From NCBI GenBank assembly GCA_038496445.1, contig JALMLS010000322.1, positions 1,054,001 through 1,118,000 of the forward strand: a stretch of 64,000 bases of DNA, written 5' to 3'. A model generated the notes under the pieces. The model was given only the letters and a program-made list of their open reading frames with translations, was not told the origin of the DNA and did not search any database. Origin of the DNA: Trichosphaerium sp. ATCC 40318. Taxonomy: Eukaryota > Discosea > Flabellinia > Trichosidae. The position numbers were made by a program, and so were the translations under genes. Below are positions 12,767-23,767 of this stretch, piece by piece. The stretch's first letter is position 1; each line of letters begins with the position of its first letter.

Positions 12767-14718
12767 TCATTTCACAAGTTTGATCTTTGGATCAAATGAT
12801 GGGTCCTTAATCAGCCACATAGCTTAAAAAAAAAGATAAGAGTTTTTTTCTGTTTTGGTTGAACAGGATTTCTTCCGCGTTTTTTCTTTTGATTTCCAGA
12901 AGAACGTACCACTATCCAAACCTCTCATTGGTGTATTTTGCGGATATTTGATTGTATCTTTGATCTCATCTCTGTGCTCTTCATGATGGATTAACAAAGT
13001 GAGTGGTGCAAAAGAAAGAAAATCTTCAAAAAAAAATCATGACAAAAAGTGTACTTACTGCTGTGCTTATCCATATTGTGTACTGACAGTAAAATCTTAA
13101 AATTAGTATTACCGTAAATGAATGCAGCAAACATAAATCTAAAATAAAGTATTAAAAACACGTGCTATCTAAGTAAATCGCATTCATGTTCAAATTCTCT
13201 TTTTTTTCTTTTTCTTTTTTTTTTTTTGGTCATGTACTGTTCAGTGTATTGTCTATTTTTCCTCATCCATGTCGATGGATAGTCGTATGGTACAAATATA
13301 TCATGAAAATAAACAATAGTACCTATATATTTGATTACTAGGGAGGTAGACTAGGATTAGAACTATGAAAAAAAAAGTACCTTTTGGAACAAGTGGTACA
13401 ATGAAAGTATACTCCAAGATTGTATCCCCGTAAGGCTGTGTAACATGGGAGTTATCAATGATAAGAAAATCTCCAGGTTCTAGTTGTTTAAACACGCTCA
13501 CATCAACACTATTTCAATCGGTAAGAAAAAAACAAGTGGGTTCAATTAAAGAACGTACTCTTGCACTTGTTTGTTGATAATCTTGATATCACCTCTTAGT
13601 TCTTGGTTTATTACTTCTGCTCTATAAGGCTCAATACATGTTATTTCAGTCTTGTATCCTTCCTTTCTATTAGCAATCATTGCTTGATGTAGCATCTTTG
13701 TTGAGAAACCGCTTCCAATCTCAAGAATTCTTCGTGGCTAGTGCAAAACTGTTATCACGTGAAAAGTCCTTCCAAGGTGTATTAGAAAAAAAAAAAGGGT
13801 TACCTTGAAATAACGTGTCATTGTGTATAAACCCCATTGATCAAGAGGTGGAACCATCACATTTCTTCTGTTGTAGTTATATTTAGGTTCTGATCCATAT
13901 GGTTTCAAGTGTTGAATGAGATGTTCTTGTTCCTCTCTTAACTTTGTCCAGTTATAAACCTCGTCTGGTAGTACTGCATAACGTGATATGATAGACTTCG
14001 GTGTTGTCTAAACACAGTCTGTTAGATAGACATGAAAAAGTCAATGAGCAACACACTTCACCTTAAAATCTCGAACGGGATTTTCGTATTGAAATATCTC
14101 GTTCATGCAAGTGTATGTAGTGTTGAAGTTGCATTCAGGGTTCATCCACTATCACTGTAAGTAGGCATATACCAAAGTAACAAAACACGTTTCATGTATT
14201 TTGTCACGTGACCGTTAATAATTATAGTACCTTAGCAACGTTTTTCAACTTCGCTTTAAGCATATCAATCTCAGTCTGGGTATTTTTATTGTCTCTTTTC
14301 TTTGTATGACTGTACTTCATTATCACTTTGTGCATCTTCTTATTATCTACCTGGATTGTGTTGATTGTATTGTTTAGAACACGTAATTCAGCAAGCAGTT
14401 TAGTGTTATCGTTCTGGCTTTCTTTTAGCTTAGATTTAAACAAATCAATCTCGTCAAGCAGTCGTTTATGATCTTTATTCTGTTGTCCCATGTCACGCTT
14501 ATTACCCTCTATCTCCGCACGCATACCAACAACCTGACTTTGATATTTTTGCAGCTTAGACAATAACACCTACAAAAAACCTCGTGTCAATAATGAACTT
14601 ATAAGTGACCCAAAAAAAAAAAACTTGTGAGTTTTTGAAAAGACTTTTGTTTTTTTGGAACGAGTCTTTGGTTCGCAGAGCTTACTGTACTTTTGTTCAT
14701 GTTGTACAATAATAGCAT
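12767..14718 (-). CDS. SAM-dependent methyltransferase (Methyltransf_24-like) with coiled-coil N-terminus
   Basis: Predicted class I methyltransferase. After a hydrophobic stretch (LLVLIIISTMLLLYN, about 14700-14745, possibly a membrane anchor) comes a coiled coil of about 110 residues at 14222-14570 (heptads in LKESQNDNTKLLAELRVL). The catalytic part begins near 14050: motif I is ILEIGSGFSTKML (about 13700), the acidic strand ends in ITCIEPYR, then FLIIDNSHVTQPYG and IVYFHDIFVPYDYPS. It ends WLIKDPSFDPK with TGA at 12767-12769. The first in-frame ATG I can place is 14718 inside the hydrophobic segment; a longer anchor is interrupted by a one-base phase problem, so the true start is unresolved. 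Substrate unknown; a membrane-tethered glycan or small-molecule methyltransferase is possible. Confidence 0.65.
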
Positions 14719-15205
14719 AGTTGAAATAATAATCAAAACCAACAAGATTTTAGCTTCATATTTCTACCAAAGGCGTTAAATACACCTAAGGACCACAATA
14801 GTACCATTTTTGGCGTATGAAACTAAAAATTAGGCTTATTAACTGGTCTTAGCGCTGAGGATACCACGCGCACGTGTGAGTTTCAGTACTGCGTATAACA
14901 CCTTATTTAACGCTATTTGTAAGTGTCGAGATATCACGTGCTACTTAAGAACTTAAGCTAGATAAGCAATTAAAAAACCGCATTTGTCAATTACACTGCT
15001 CAAGAAATTGCCCATTATCATACCAATACTTATAGTCTCCATGTTGCTTATCTTGCTACCAATACTTTTGACATAATATATATAAAACTGCGTACTACAA
15101 AAGCGAAGTTCCAAGAGACATTCACTTCGACATATTGATCTTTGTGGCGCCACTTTTCACATGGTTTACTACATACAGCTAGCTATTGAACGCATGCTTA
15201 ACACT
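14719..15205. other. Intergenic stretch, no supported gene
   Basis: Spacer between two minus-strand genes, carrying several CACGTG or near-CACGTG hexamers (about 14870 and 14935). A minus-strand open frame at 14953-15153 has no recognisable domain and is not called. Confidence 0.4.
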
Positions 15206-16642
15206 TTATTGAAATGGAACATCATTACAAGCCTTAAACATAATCGCTCCAATCTCTTTGACAAACTTAGCTGCAACCTTAGCATAAATTAGCAACCTTT
15301 TCAGGAAATTGTCAAGCGAAAGAAAAAAAGCATTACCATTGCAGTGACTGCATTAGTGTCCCTATTTGGATTGTATTCAACAACATCACCACCAATTAAT
15401 CTCTTATGTACTAACTTATGAATACAATTCATAACTTCACGTGTCCTAAAGAGCACATTAAACGACTCTGATAAAAAAAAGTAAGAATTTCAGTTAACAC
15501 TCACGTCATGCCACCTGGCTCATAGTGGCTCACACCTATGTGTTGTCAAATACAGATACTTTATTGTGTTTTGTGCCTGGAGCAAAGGCGGGATCAAGTA
15601 CGTCAAGATCAATAGAGATGTAAACTTTATCGTTTTTTCCATTTGCAAGTCCTTTCAAATGCTGGTAAAGATCTGATTTATCTTCAAGGTCTTTCATCTC
15701 AAAACCTTTTACATTGTGTTTCCTATCATTAAATGACTTAGTAAATCATATTGTTAAGTATTGTGTACGCTATCTGATCACGTTGGTGGTCAGTGAGTGT
15801 TCGAAGTCCAATCTGAGTCAAAGACTTTGCTAACTTTCCTTCCATTATTCTTGCAAAAGGTGACGCATGTGAGAATCTAAAAATAAATCATTACAAGCAC
15901 CACCTCATGGTTGTATTGAAAAAAGGCTCTGTACGGATTGCCATCAAAAAGAGCATAGAGATCACTGTGAGCATCGAAATGTACAATATGAATATCATCA
16001 TTTGGATGTTTATGTTTTAACGCCTCAAAAACAGGATACGTAATATAATGATCTCCACCAAGTGTACATAAAGGTCCACGTGTCTTTTCAATATTCTCAA
16101 CAGTCTGTTTAACTATACTCTCGTGAATAGCCTTCCGTGAGGAATTAAGACATCCACTTTCATCTGTCCAACAAATAAGTTAAAAAAAACTCCCTCAACA
16201 CTGATCACGTGATTTATTTCTTCTTCACCTGGAGTTGGATCTTTGATGACTAAGTCTTTACAGTCGATGAATATACTATCGTCCTTATCTGTGACATGTC
16301 CAACATCTAAATCAACTACTTCTACGCCGGTATCTAAATGGGTACTTTTTTAGGAAATGTGTTGAAGATATTTCCACAAAAATCACGTGATGTCACTTAC
16401 TTGCTGAAGGAGACATCATTGCATTTCGTATTATAGAAGGTGCCATTGATGGTCCGCGCATAAACGACGAGTTAAAGTCACATGGGACACCTTGAAGCGT
16501 AACACGTTGTTTCGAAGCTACGCTATACTTCCTACTGCCACGTTGAAGCGTAAACGATCTCGCTAGCGGTTTGTAAGGGCAATAGAATAGCCTTGTTACA
16601 ATTCAGCGTACCTGAGTGCTTTCCTACAGATAACAACATCAT
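15206..16642 (-). CDS. Arginase/agmatinase (ureohydrolase), plant-type
   Basis: Predicted Mn-dependent ureohydrolase that splits arginine (or agmatine) to urea plus ornithine (or putrescine). Metal-site motifs are complete: GGDHYITYP, VHFDAHSDLY and SIDLDVLDPAFAPG, followed by VEYNPNRDTNAVTAM. The segment SHASPFARIMEG and the N-terminal GVPCDFNSSFMRGPSMAP match plant-type arginases more closely than animal ones. Residues before it (KPLARSFTLQRGSRKYSVAS) are rich in Arg/Ser and free of acids, as in a mitochondrial presequence. It stops at TAA 15206-15208. The start is tentative: ATG 16642 is plausible, but joining it through the GTACGC donor needs a different phase, so exon 1 is unresolved. 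Arginase versus agmatinase cannot be settled by sequence reading alone. Confidence 0.8.
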
Positions 16643-16839
16643 GGTAGTATCGTCTCGTCGTTCAGTATGTAACAGCGCTATTTTACTTAAGTATGACAGT
16701 GTTTAAGGCATAGCAAACTGCCCCAACAAAACCATGAACTTCTTATCCGTTTCATTTGAAAACGCAATCAATTACCACCCAATAGGCATACAGAAGCGTT
16801 TGGTAAATTAAAAACCTAACAGCACTCAATGCTTGTAAA

Positions 16840-17150
16840 ACAGGTTGGAAGTATTCTAGATGTTGCATCTTATGATGGTCTCAAACAACTTGCAGGTATT
16901 CACACTATTTGCCTTGCAAACACTTGTGAAGACATCCCTTGCAGGTGTTCACACCATTGATCTTAGGTTTTGTAGGTGTTACAGATGAAGGAATCAAAGC
17001 ACTGGCAAGTGAAAATGAAAATGATTTTAGTCATTGCATCGCTCAAAGGTGTTCACACCATAAATCTAGGGTTTGTAACATTTACAAAGGCTGGTCTTCT
17101 TGCTTTAGTAACGGACATCCCCCAGTTCACTCATTATAGCTTATAACATT
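16840..17150 (+). pseudogene. Decayed LRR (GVHTI-type) fragment
   Basis: Remnant of the same repeat family as the intact gene at 26132-26896. Repeat cores are visible in changing frames: LAGIHTICLANT, then GVHTIDL, VGVTDEGIKALAS and GVHTINL, with stops and frame changes between them (for example after GVHTIDLRF). No F-box or start is seen upstream. It lies between two minus-strand genes. The repeat identity is clear, which supports a duplicated and decayed copy. Confidence 0.7.
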
Positions 17151-17266
17151 AAAGTTACAGAGTAAGGAATTAAAGTGCTTAAATACAATATAAGGGTACA
17201 AGTTGAGGGTTTTTTAGATCAAGATTTCTTCATGTTGACAAGCAACAAAGATGGTACTTGTATAAA

Positions 17267-18005
17267 CTAAATGTGCTTGAGTGTGATTTCTTGGCCTTTC
17301 CAATTGAACACAAAAGTATCATCAACAAACTCAATATCTTTTGATAACTCAAGAGCAAAATTTGAACCTATTAAGCCATATCCTCCAAGCTACAAGGAGT
17401 GTCAAAACAAGATAATAAAATATCATTTAGTAAGCTCAAAGAGTAACCTTTGCAGGGTGGTAAATACGAGATTCTTCTGACACACATAATTCTACACGAA
17501 AAAAGGTTAGTACAAGTTGTGAAAATAAAATGTCAAAACCTGTTGGTTGAAACTGTTCCTCAAGGTCTCCTCCATAGACTAGAACATCATCACTACCTGT
17601 AGCACACAATTAGTACTAACTCATATTTAACTCATTTGAAGAACCTTTCGTTTTCATGTCGTGAAAAACTATGGGCTTGTCATCTACCTTCAAAAAGTTG
17701 GATTCTCTGTAAACAAATATTTTTAAATAACATCCTAATTTATATCACGTGCAACACGTGATATGTACCTTCCACAAAGAGAAAGAAATGGGAAATCTTC
17801 GGTGTAATGCTCAGACTTATTATCTCGCTACAAATCATGGAAGCGTCAGTTCACCAATAGACAATCGAGAAGTGAATCGTACCAAATTTCTGAAAAAGAA
17901 ATTTAGAAAACGTTTTTCCTTCAAGTGTACAGGCCCAAAAGGCATTTTCTCAGTGTCTTCGTCAATACAATAGAGTTGCCCTTTATGTATATTATTAGCA
18001 CGCAT
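17267..18005 (-). CDS. UPF0598 family protein (C8orf82 homologue)
   Basis: Conserved eukaryotic protein of unknown biochemical role (human C8orf82; annotated as mitochondrial). The spliced product starts MRANNIHKGQLYCIDEDTEK and contains KEKRFLNFFFRNL joined in phase 0 to RDNKSEHYTEDFPF, then LSLCGRESNFLKVDDKPIVF, VYGGDLEEQF, SRIYHPAKLGGYGLIGSNFA and a C-terminal VFNWKGQEITLKHI. The block FPFLS-CGRE-NFL--DD-PIVF and the YHPA--GG-GL--S-FALELS block are family signatures. Six exons. TAG is at 17267-17269. The start at 18005 is the first ATG in frame; a longer mitochondrial presequence could lie on an upstream exon. It is divergent from the ADP-ribosylation gene that begins at 18327. Confidence 0.8.
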
Positions 18006-18326
18006 AGTTTGAGGCTAGGAGCGAGGAGTACCGTGGTGGTTAAGCCAATAAAAGTAATGTCGGTTATCTGGTTGTTTAGCTGATACAAACGATCTAGAAT
18101 GCGTTTTTTTGTATGCACGTATTGAGTTGGAACGCTTTGAATACGTTTTGATCAGCAACATTAGTTTTATTACTATTTTAACGTAAAAATAGCTATAAGA
18201 CTGCGCCGCTGGCTTAGTTATTGTACTTGTACACCTAACAATCAATACATAACGAATTGTAAGTCTAATTCAGTCAATAAGTACAATCGCGTTAAACAGC
18301 GAAATAAGTCTCCAGGCGTTAACCAC

Positions 18327-21300
18327 ATGCCTCCAAAGAAGCACGCAGGGGCGTCTTTGAGTGACAGTTCTAAGAACAAAAATGACAGCGCTTTTGGTAC
18401 GTTTAGTGACAGTAATACCATCTAACGTATCAAGGTGCGTTTATGGGCGCTCTATTAGGTGATGCTGTTGGTGCTTATCTCGAATTTAAAAGTGCGAATG
18501 CTCTACAAGCGCTACTGTACCATTGGTAAACTAATTAACATGTTTGCGTAAAGAAAAACAACCAACAAAGGCCGAAGTTAAAAAAGCGTTTGAAATGCCA
18601 GGTGGAGGTTACTGGAAAGGTAATAGAATGTTAAACAAGCGCTTTAGCCATATTTTATCGTTTTGAAACGTTTTTCAATCGGTTGACTAAAATCCGCTTG
18701 CACTCAGTGCCGGAAATCGCCTTCCTACGCGTAGGAGATCACTGCTACAGCTTTTAACATTTTTTTGTACAAAACAGCTAACTTCCTTTTATAGTTGCTC
18801 CAGGACAAATAACAGGTACGTACCATTATTCATATTGATGTGGAGAACTTTTACAGCGTTGTAGTTGCTTTTAAAGCATACAGCTCCAATTTTTTGTCAT
18901 TTTTTATTTATCGTTTTTATGTTAATTGTTTTTCTTTCGTTAGATGATGGAGAGCTTACTCTGGTACGTTTTGTCATTTTTAGTGTTTTTGATTGTATGT
19001 TAACATGTATTTAAAGTCTCTCGCATATGCACTTGGTGATAATCAATCATGGAATCTCGGTAAACAAAATTCTTTTTTTGTATTTCGTACATTTTTTTTA
19101 TGTTGTTTTTTTTTCGTCCGTGTCAGCGTTTTCATTTTACTTCGGGTTTAGGCGAAAGTAATTAATATTGATTTATTTATCGTAGAGTCTATAGCTAAAA
19201 AATATCATGCATGGATTAAGAGTGAACCTTTTGATTGTGGTGAAACAACACAAATGGTATTGTCTTCACAACCTCCTGTTACTCTTAGTTTACACATATT
19301 GACTAGAGTATCGGTTGCTATGATCTTGGAGAGCCGTATCAGAGCATGTGTGCTAAAGAAGGGTACGTATTTCAATCATCATTTTGAGCACTTTAATTTC
19401 AAAAAAAAAATAAAAGATTCTAAACAAGTCGCCTAGGTACGCAGCTGCCATGACCGCCTCTGCGAAGACAAACACTCAAAAATCTCAGTCAAATGGTAAC
19501 TTAATGCGTGTTGTTCCATTAGCAATATGGGCACACAAAGTACGCCAAACAGTGCTGTTAAATCGTCTTAACAGTATCAAAAAAAGTTGACAGATGAAGA
19601 AATTGAAGAGATTTGTCGTGAAGAATGTAACTTGACTCATCCTAATGTTATATGCCGTAACGCATCGACTTGCTACTGTTTAGCTATATCTCACCTCATG
19701 AATAACTTTGGTGATCGTATGGGTGCCTTTAAAAGAGCAAAATCTTGGGCTGATGAAAACGCTTCAACAATCGTCCAGGGTATGCGTTAAGATACATTAT
19801 TAACCTTCAAATGTATTAAATTCATTATAGGGTGGTTAGAAGAAGCAGAAGCTGGCGTGTACGTAGTAGAATTAGCGAGTTTTGTCATTAGAAGTAATCC
19901 GGTTTTTTTCTTAAAATAGTGATGTTGATTATCGAATGAAAAAGTGTCACGGATGGGTGAGAATCGCTTTTACTCATGCCTTCAGGCATTTATACCATGG
20001 TACCAAGTTCATGAAAGCTCTCGAAGAGACACTAGCTGGTGGTGGTGATACAGGCACGTGCCATTGTATTTGTTGCTTTTTTTTATTATTACCACGTGAA
20101 GAGCACGTGACTTTTTAATGATTTCTGTGTACTGATACATAGATTTTTTAGATACAAATAGTTGTATAATATGTGGTCTCCTTGGAGCTGCAGTTGGATA
20201 TAAGGGATTGTACGTACTTGAGATTCTTTTTATTTTAAATACTCTTTTGCTTTTGTTTTGATTCTTACTTTTCTTTTCTTTAGACCTCAGGAAATGGTTG
20301 CTAAAGTACTCAGTTGCGATACTAATATGGGTATGCTTATTAATTATATAGCCATGATTTGTTGATTGATTGATGTGTAGGAAAACGCAAAAGGCCACAT
20401 TTCCTTCACCCAATGAATATACTTGAGCTCAAAGATAAAATTCTTAAAAATGCTCCTTCCTCTCTCACGTAAGATATAAAACACTTGGGTTTTTTTTACT
20501 CATTTACATTTATAAGCCGTGACGATATGCAAATTGATGATGATAAGACGTTGTCTCCAGTTAAGAAGAAGAAGATTACAAAAATGAAAAAAAAGACACC
20601 GAAAAAAAAGTCTTCGCCTCCAAAACCAAAATTCTTTGTTTTAATGCCAACAACTGAAGGAAACCCTGTTCAAGTCACTGACTCTGAGATGATACTTGGT
20701 AGAGGAAAGGCTCTTGGTATCTCAGATAAGCGTATAAGCAGAAAACAACTGAGACTTACCAAGCTTCCAAACGACAAACTGAAAGTGACAGTGGTTAGTG
20801 TTTTGTTCACTCTCTTCATGCTTGTTTGCTAATTCGCTAAGATTGGCACCAACCCTTCTTTCATTAAGAAATCCGACGGATCTGAGGAAGAGCTTGAAAA
20901 GAACTGCTCAGCTGAACTCGTGGATGGAGACACAATCGTATTTTTGAGAGATCCTGAGCATGAACGAGGTATAATCATACTTGAGTGGTACTGTCACTCA
21001 TTGTGGTTTTAGACTTGTATATATTCACAGTTATGCTCACAACTGGGCATGGTAAGGATGAATCTTCAGATGAAGATGATGATAGCGAAGAAGAGGTTGT
21101 ATTAACACGAAGAAAAAGAAGAGCTGACAAAACAGAAGATGAACCAGAAGCGAAAAAAAGAAAAATTGAGCCTGACATGGACCTGGTTAGAAAACTTCTA
21201 TTAGTAGTCCATTCATCACTCTAACGCTGTATTGTTTAATAGTACAAACAAATGAAGGATATAATACCACATCTAGATAGAGAACGAGCAAGAGGAGCTT

Positions 21301-23099
21301 TAATTAAAGCTGAAAACAAACTTGACAGAGCGATTGATATTTTGTTGTCTGAGGTACACTCATCGATTGCTTTGCTTTCTTTCTTTGCTTCTTTTTCTAA
21401 TCAAGCATATTTAATAGGGTTTGAGTCAACCAAGTGAAGACGAACCACCTGTTACAAAGCCAAAAAAGAAAACACCAAAAAAGAAACCTCCATTAAAACG
21501 AACTGACAGCGAGTTTGCCAGGCAGTTGGCCAGTACTTATCAGCTTGAAGAGAAGACTAAACGGTATGTACTTTTGGGTTATTCTAGTGAATTGTGCTCA
21601 TATTAAATTAAATAGGGTTGAAGCAGAGAGTAAAAGTAAGGATGCAATCATTGAGATGCTAATGAAAGAGAAGACTGAGTTGGAGAAAAAGAGTAAAAGC
21701 ACAAATATTGACCAAGAAAACCTTCAAAAATTATACTTACCTGGTACGTATTTCCACTTTGCTGTAGTTAGTACTCGTGTCACCCACTATGGTGTGAGCC
21801 CTAGTCTTTGAGATATTAAGTGGGTTGTTTTTTTAAAGGTGAGTTGGATGCTCTTAAGGGTGATGAGCTCAAGGTTTTTACTCTTTATCCACAAAGAGAG
21901 TTTGAAAATGATGCTGCTTCGTTTCATTTCAGGACAGCTGAAAGTCAGTTTTATAGGTTGATGGAAGGTACGGTTTATTGTCGTTGTTGTAATGAGTACC
22001 ACTAATGTATTTGTAAATTTGTTTAGCTGGAAATCTTGGACAAGGCATAAAAGTAACAAAAGTCGAGTATTTAGTAAACCCAAAACTTGTTAAGCAGTTC
22101 AAAAAAAAGAGACTTAAACTTGCTGAAACAATGCCTTGGTCTGGTAAGTATATTATTAACCATTCGCATCATCATAGTGTTAAACTAATGTTATATGAAT
22201 AGACACTAAACCTATCCTTTGCTTTCACGGTAAGCACGCACTTACGTCAAGGCGAAAAAAACTTAAAATGCTAAAACATAAAACTAGGAACTGGAGAGGA
22301 CAACCTGGATAATATATCAAAAAACAACTTCAGCTGCGATTTTGTTGGTTCTACAACTGATAGGTACATTACCACTTATTCTATAGTAATCCTAATATTC
22401 TATATAGCGGATATTATGGCGCAGGCATATGTACATGTTTATACTACTTGACCACTTGGCTTTGTTTTGACTCGTTTTTTGTTTAGATTTCTCAGAATAT
22501 CCTTCTTTAAGTCTTGGTTATGTTAAGGGTTGTAGTAAGTTCATGCTTTGTCAAATATTGTTGGGTACTCCTAGAACTTAAGGGTTATTGTGTTGTTTAC
22601 ATGATATAATAGGTAAGGTATATAAATGCCCTGGTTTGATGATGGGTGCTAAAAAGGTAGCTGGGTTTGATTCACATACTTCACCGGATGGTTCTGAGAT
22701 TGTGATATTTGACATGGACCAGATACTACCGTATTATATTGGTACACACCATATTAGTTTTTACCTATCTAACAGTGTATGTAGTACACTACACAGCAGC
22801 TGGAGTAGCTGTAAAGGATTACTATAATAGTATGTCAAAAAAATCATTTTTGTCTAAATTCGTTCCAACTGACGTTCGTTTTAGCTGCTATGACAGAAGG
22901 TATGGGGATTGGAAGAGGTAGAGGAAGGGGAAGAGGTAGAGGTTATGGCCGCGGTAGGGGGTAAGTCCAATCATTTTTTGCGGATAGATAATTATATCCT
23001 TACAGCTGTGAAGCCAACACTTTTTTTTGAGTATTTTTTATGATATTTCTTGTGTTTACTTTTATTGCTAGGATGTTTATGGGTGGATTCCATTTCTAA
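18327..23099 (+). CDS. ADP-ribosylglycohydrolase-FHA-CUE-like-PARP fusion
   Basis: Predicted single protein able both to remove and to add ADP-ribose. The N-terminal part (about 400 residues, 18327-20468) is an ARH/DraG-type hydrolase with GALLGDAVGAYLEF, GQITDDGELTL, GNLMRVVPLAI and GGDTDTNSCIICGLLGA, so the Mg-binding aspartates are present. At 20468 a GTAAGA donor joins acceptor 20516 in phase (SSLT to RDDMQIDDDKT); unspliced, a TAA would follow at 20470-20472. Next come a Lys-rich linker, an FHA domain (EMILGRGKALGISDKRISRK), an acidic/basic linker, a CUE/UBA-like helix set (AENKLDRAIDILLSE), a second Lys-rich linker and coiled coil, and a PARP catalytic domain with the H-Y-E triad: CFHGTGEENL, GYYGAGIYFSEYP and SEIVIFDMDQILPYYI. 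It ends in an RG-rich tail (IGRGRGRGRGRGYGRG), stop 23097-23099. One intron (20054-20151) uses a GC donor. Confidence 0.8.
20054..20151 (+). other. GC-AG intron in the ADP-ribosylglycohydrolase region
   Basis: The exon ends GGTGATACAG and the intron begins GCACGT; the acceptor is TTTTTTAG before ATACAAATAG. Only this GC donor restores the invariant GGDTDT motif; the nearby GT gives an immediate stop. A second likely GC donor with the same GCACGT start lies at 46893 on the minus strand. Confidence 0.75.
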
Positions 23100-23767
23100 T
23101 ATACCAATATAAGCACATTGCTGTAATCTAACAAGAATTGTATTTAAACAAAAAAACAAGAGTACTTCAATACCTGAAAAAACAGAGAAAAACAGAGAGC
23201 TACTAGTTCAGAAATTACTTTGAAGCTACATTGGTTGTCAATAGTTTTTGGAAAGCCTCAAATACGTACTGGTCAGTACAAGCATACTTTCACCTTTGTT
23301 ATTAGTAAATGTTTGTTCTCAATTAAAATTAAGTTTACCACATGGCTTTAAGCCATGTTCCTCCTTTGCTATACGCTTGTGTAGAATGTAGCACAAAAAA
23401 GGGAGGGGCCACCGAAATAGAGTGTGTTCCAGGCTAGCTCACTAATAGAGTGCACAACAATGGAACTTAGTGAAACTGTTAAAGAGTTTAGTGCGTTTTT
23501 AGTTTTGTTTAAGAAGATGCTACTGATGTCAGAAAAAACGTCAGCGCTACCTCTGTTCACCGTTGCCAAGATTGTGAGTCTTATGAAGATATTTCCAAGT
23601 TTGCTACTTTACAGGCACAAAATATGTGAACATACTTTGATAAAAGAGATTTATCATCTGTGCAACACGTGGCAGACAAAAGTCAAGTTTTGCAAATGTA
23701 AATATGAGGAGCCTTCAACTGTTTGCTGAAAAAGTAATAACTGTAACAATTACTAAGGTGGAAATGT
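23100..23767. other. Convergent intergenic region; doubtful small ORFs
   Basis: Spacer between the stops of two converging genes. Two overlapping open frames exist on opposite strands (plus from ATG 23460, MELSETVKEFSAFLVLF; minus from ATG 23569, MATVNRGSADVFSDISS). Neither has a recognisable domain, and at most one can be real. Confidence 0.3.
23340..23358. repeat. Perfect 9-bp inverted repeat (hairpin)
   Basis: ACATGGCTT, one T, AAGCCATGT: a perfect inverted repeat with a one-base spacer in the convergent intergenic region. It could form a short hairpin or be a dyad protein site. Confidence 0.7.

Noticed and set aside
17860-17925. Two ultra-short introns (22 and 27 nt) in the UPF0598 gene
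   Set aside because: A single normal 57-nt intron (donor after RNL, acceptor TTTGTAG) gives a better match to the family (KEKRFLNFFFRNL then RDNKSEHY), so the tiny introns are not needed.
22840-22890. An 11-nt intron near the PARP C-terminus leading to the RG tail
   Set aside because: A canonical 55-nt GTATGT...TTTTAG intron a little upstream restores the frame to the RG-rich tail.
23424-23729. Plus-strand ORF of 101 residues between PARP and the hydrolase
   Set aside because: Overlaps an equally open minus-strand frame, lacks any domain, and sits in the 3-prime flank of two converging genes.
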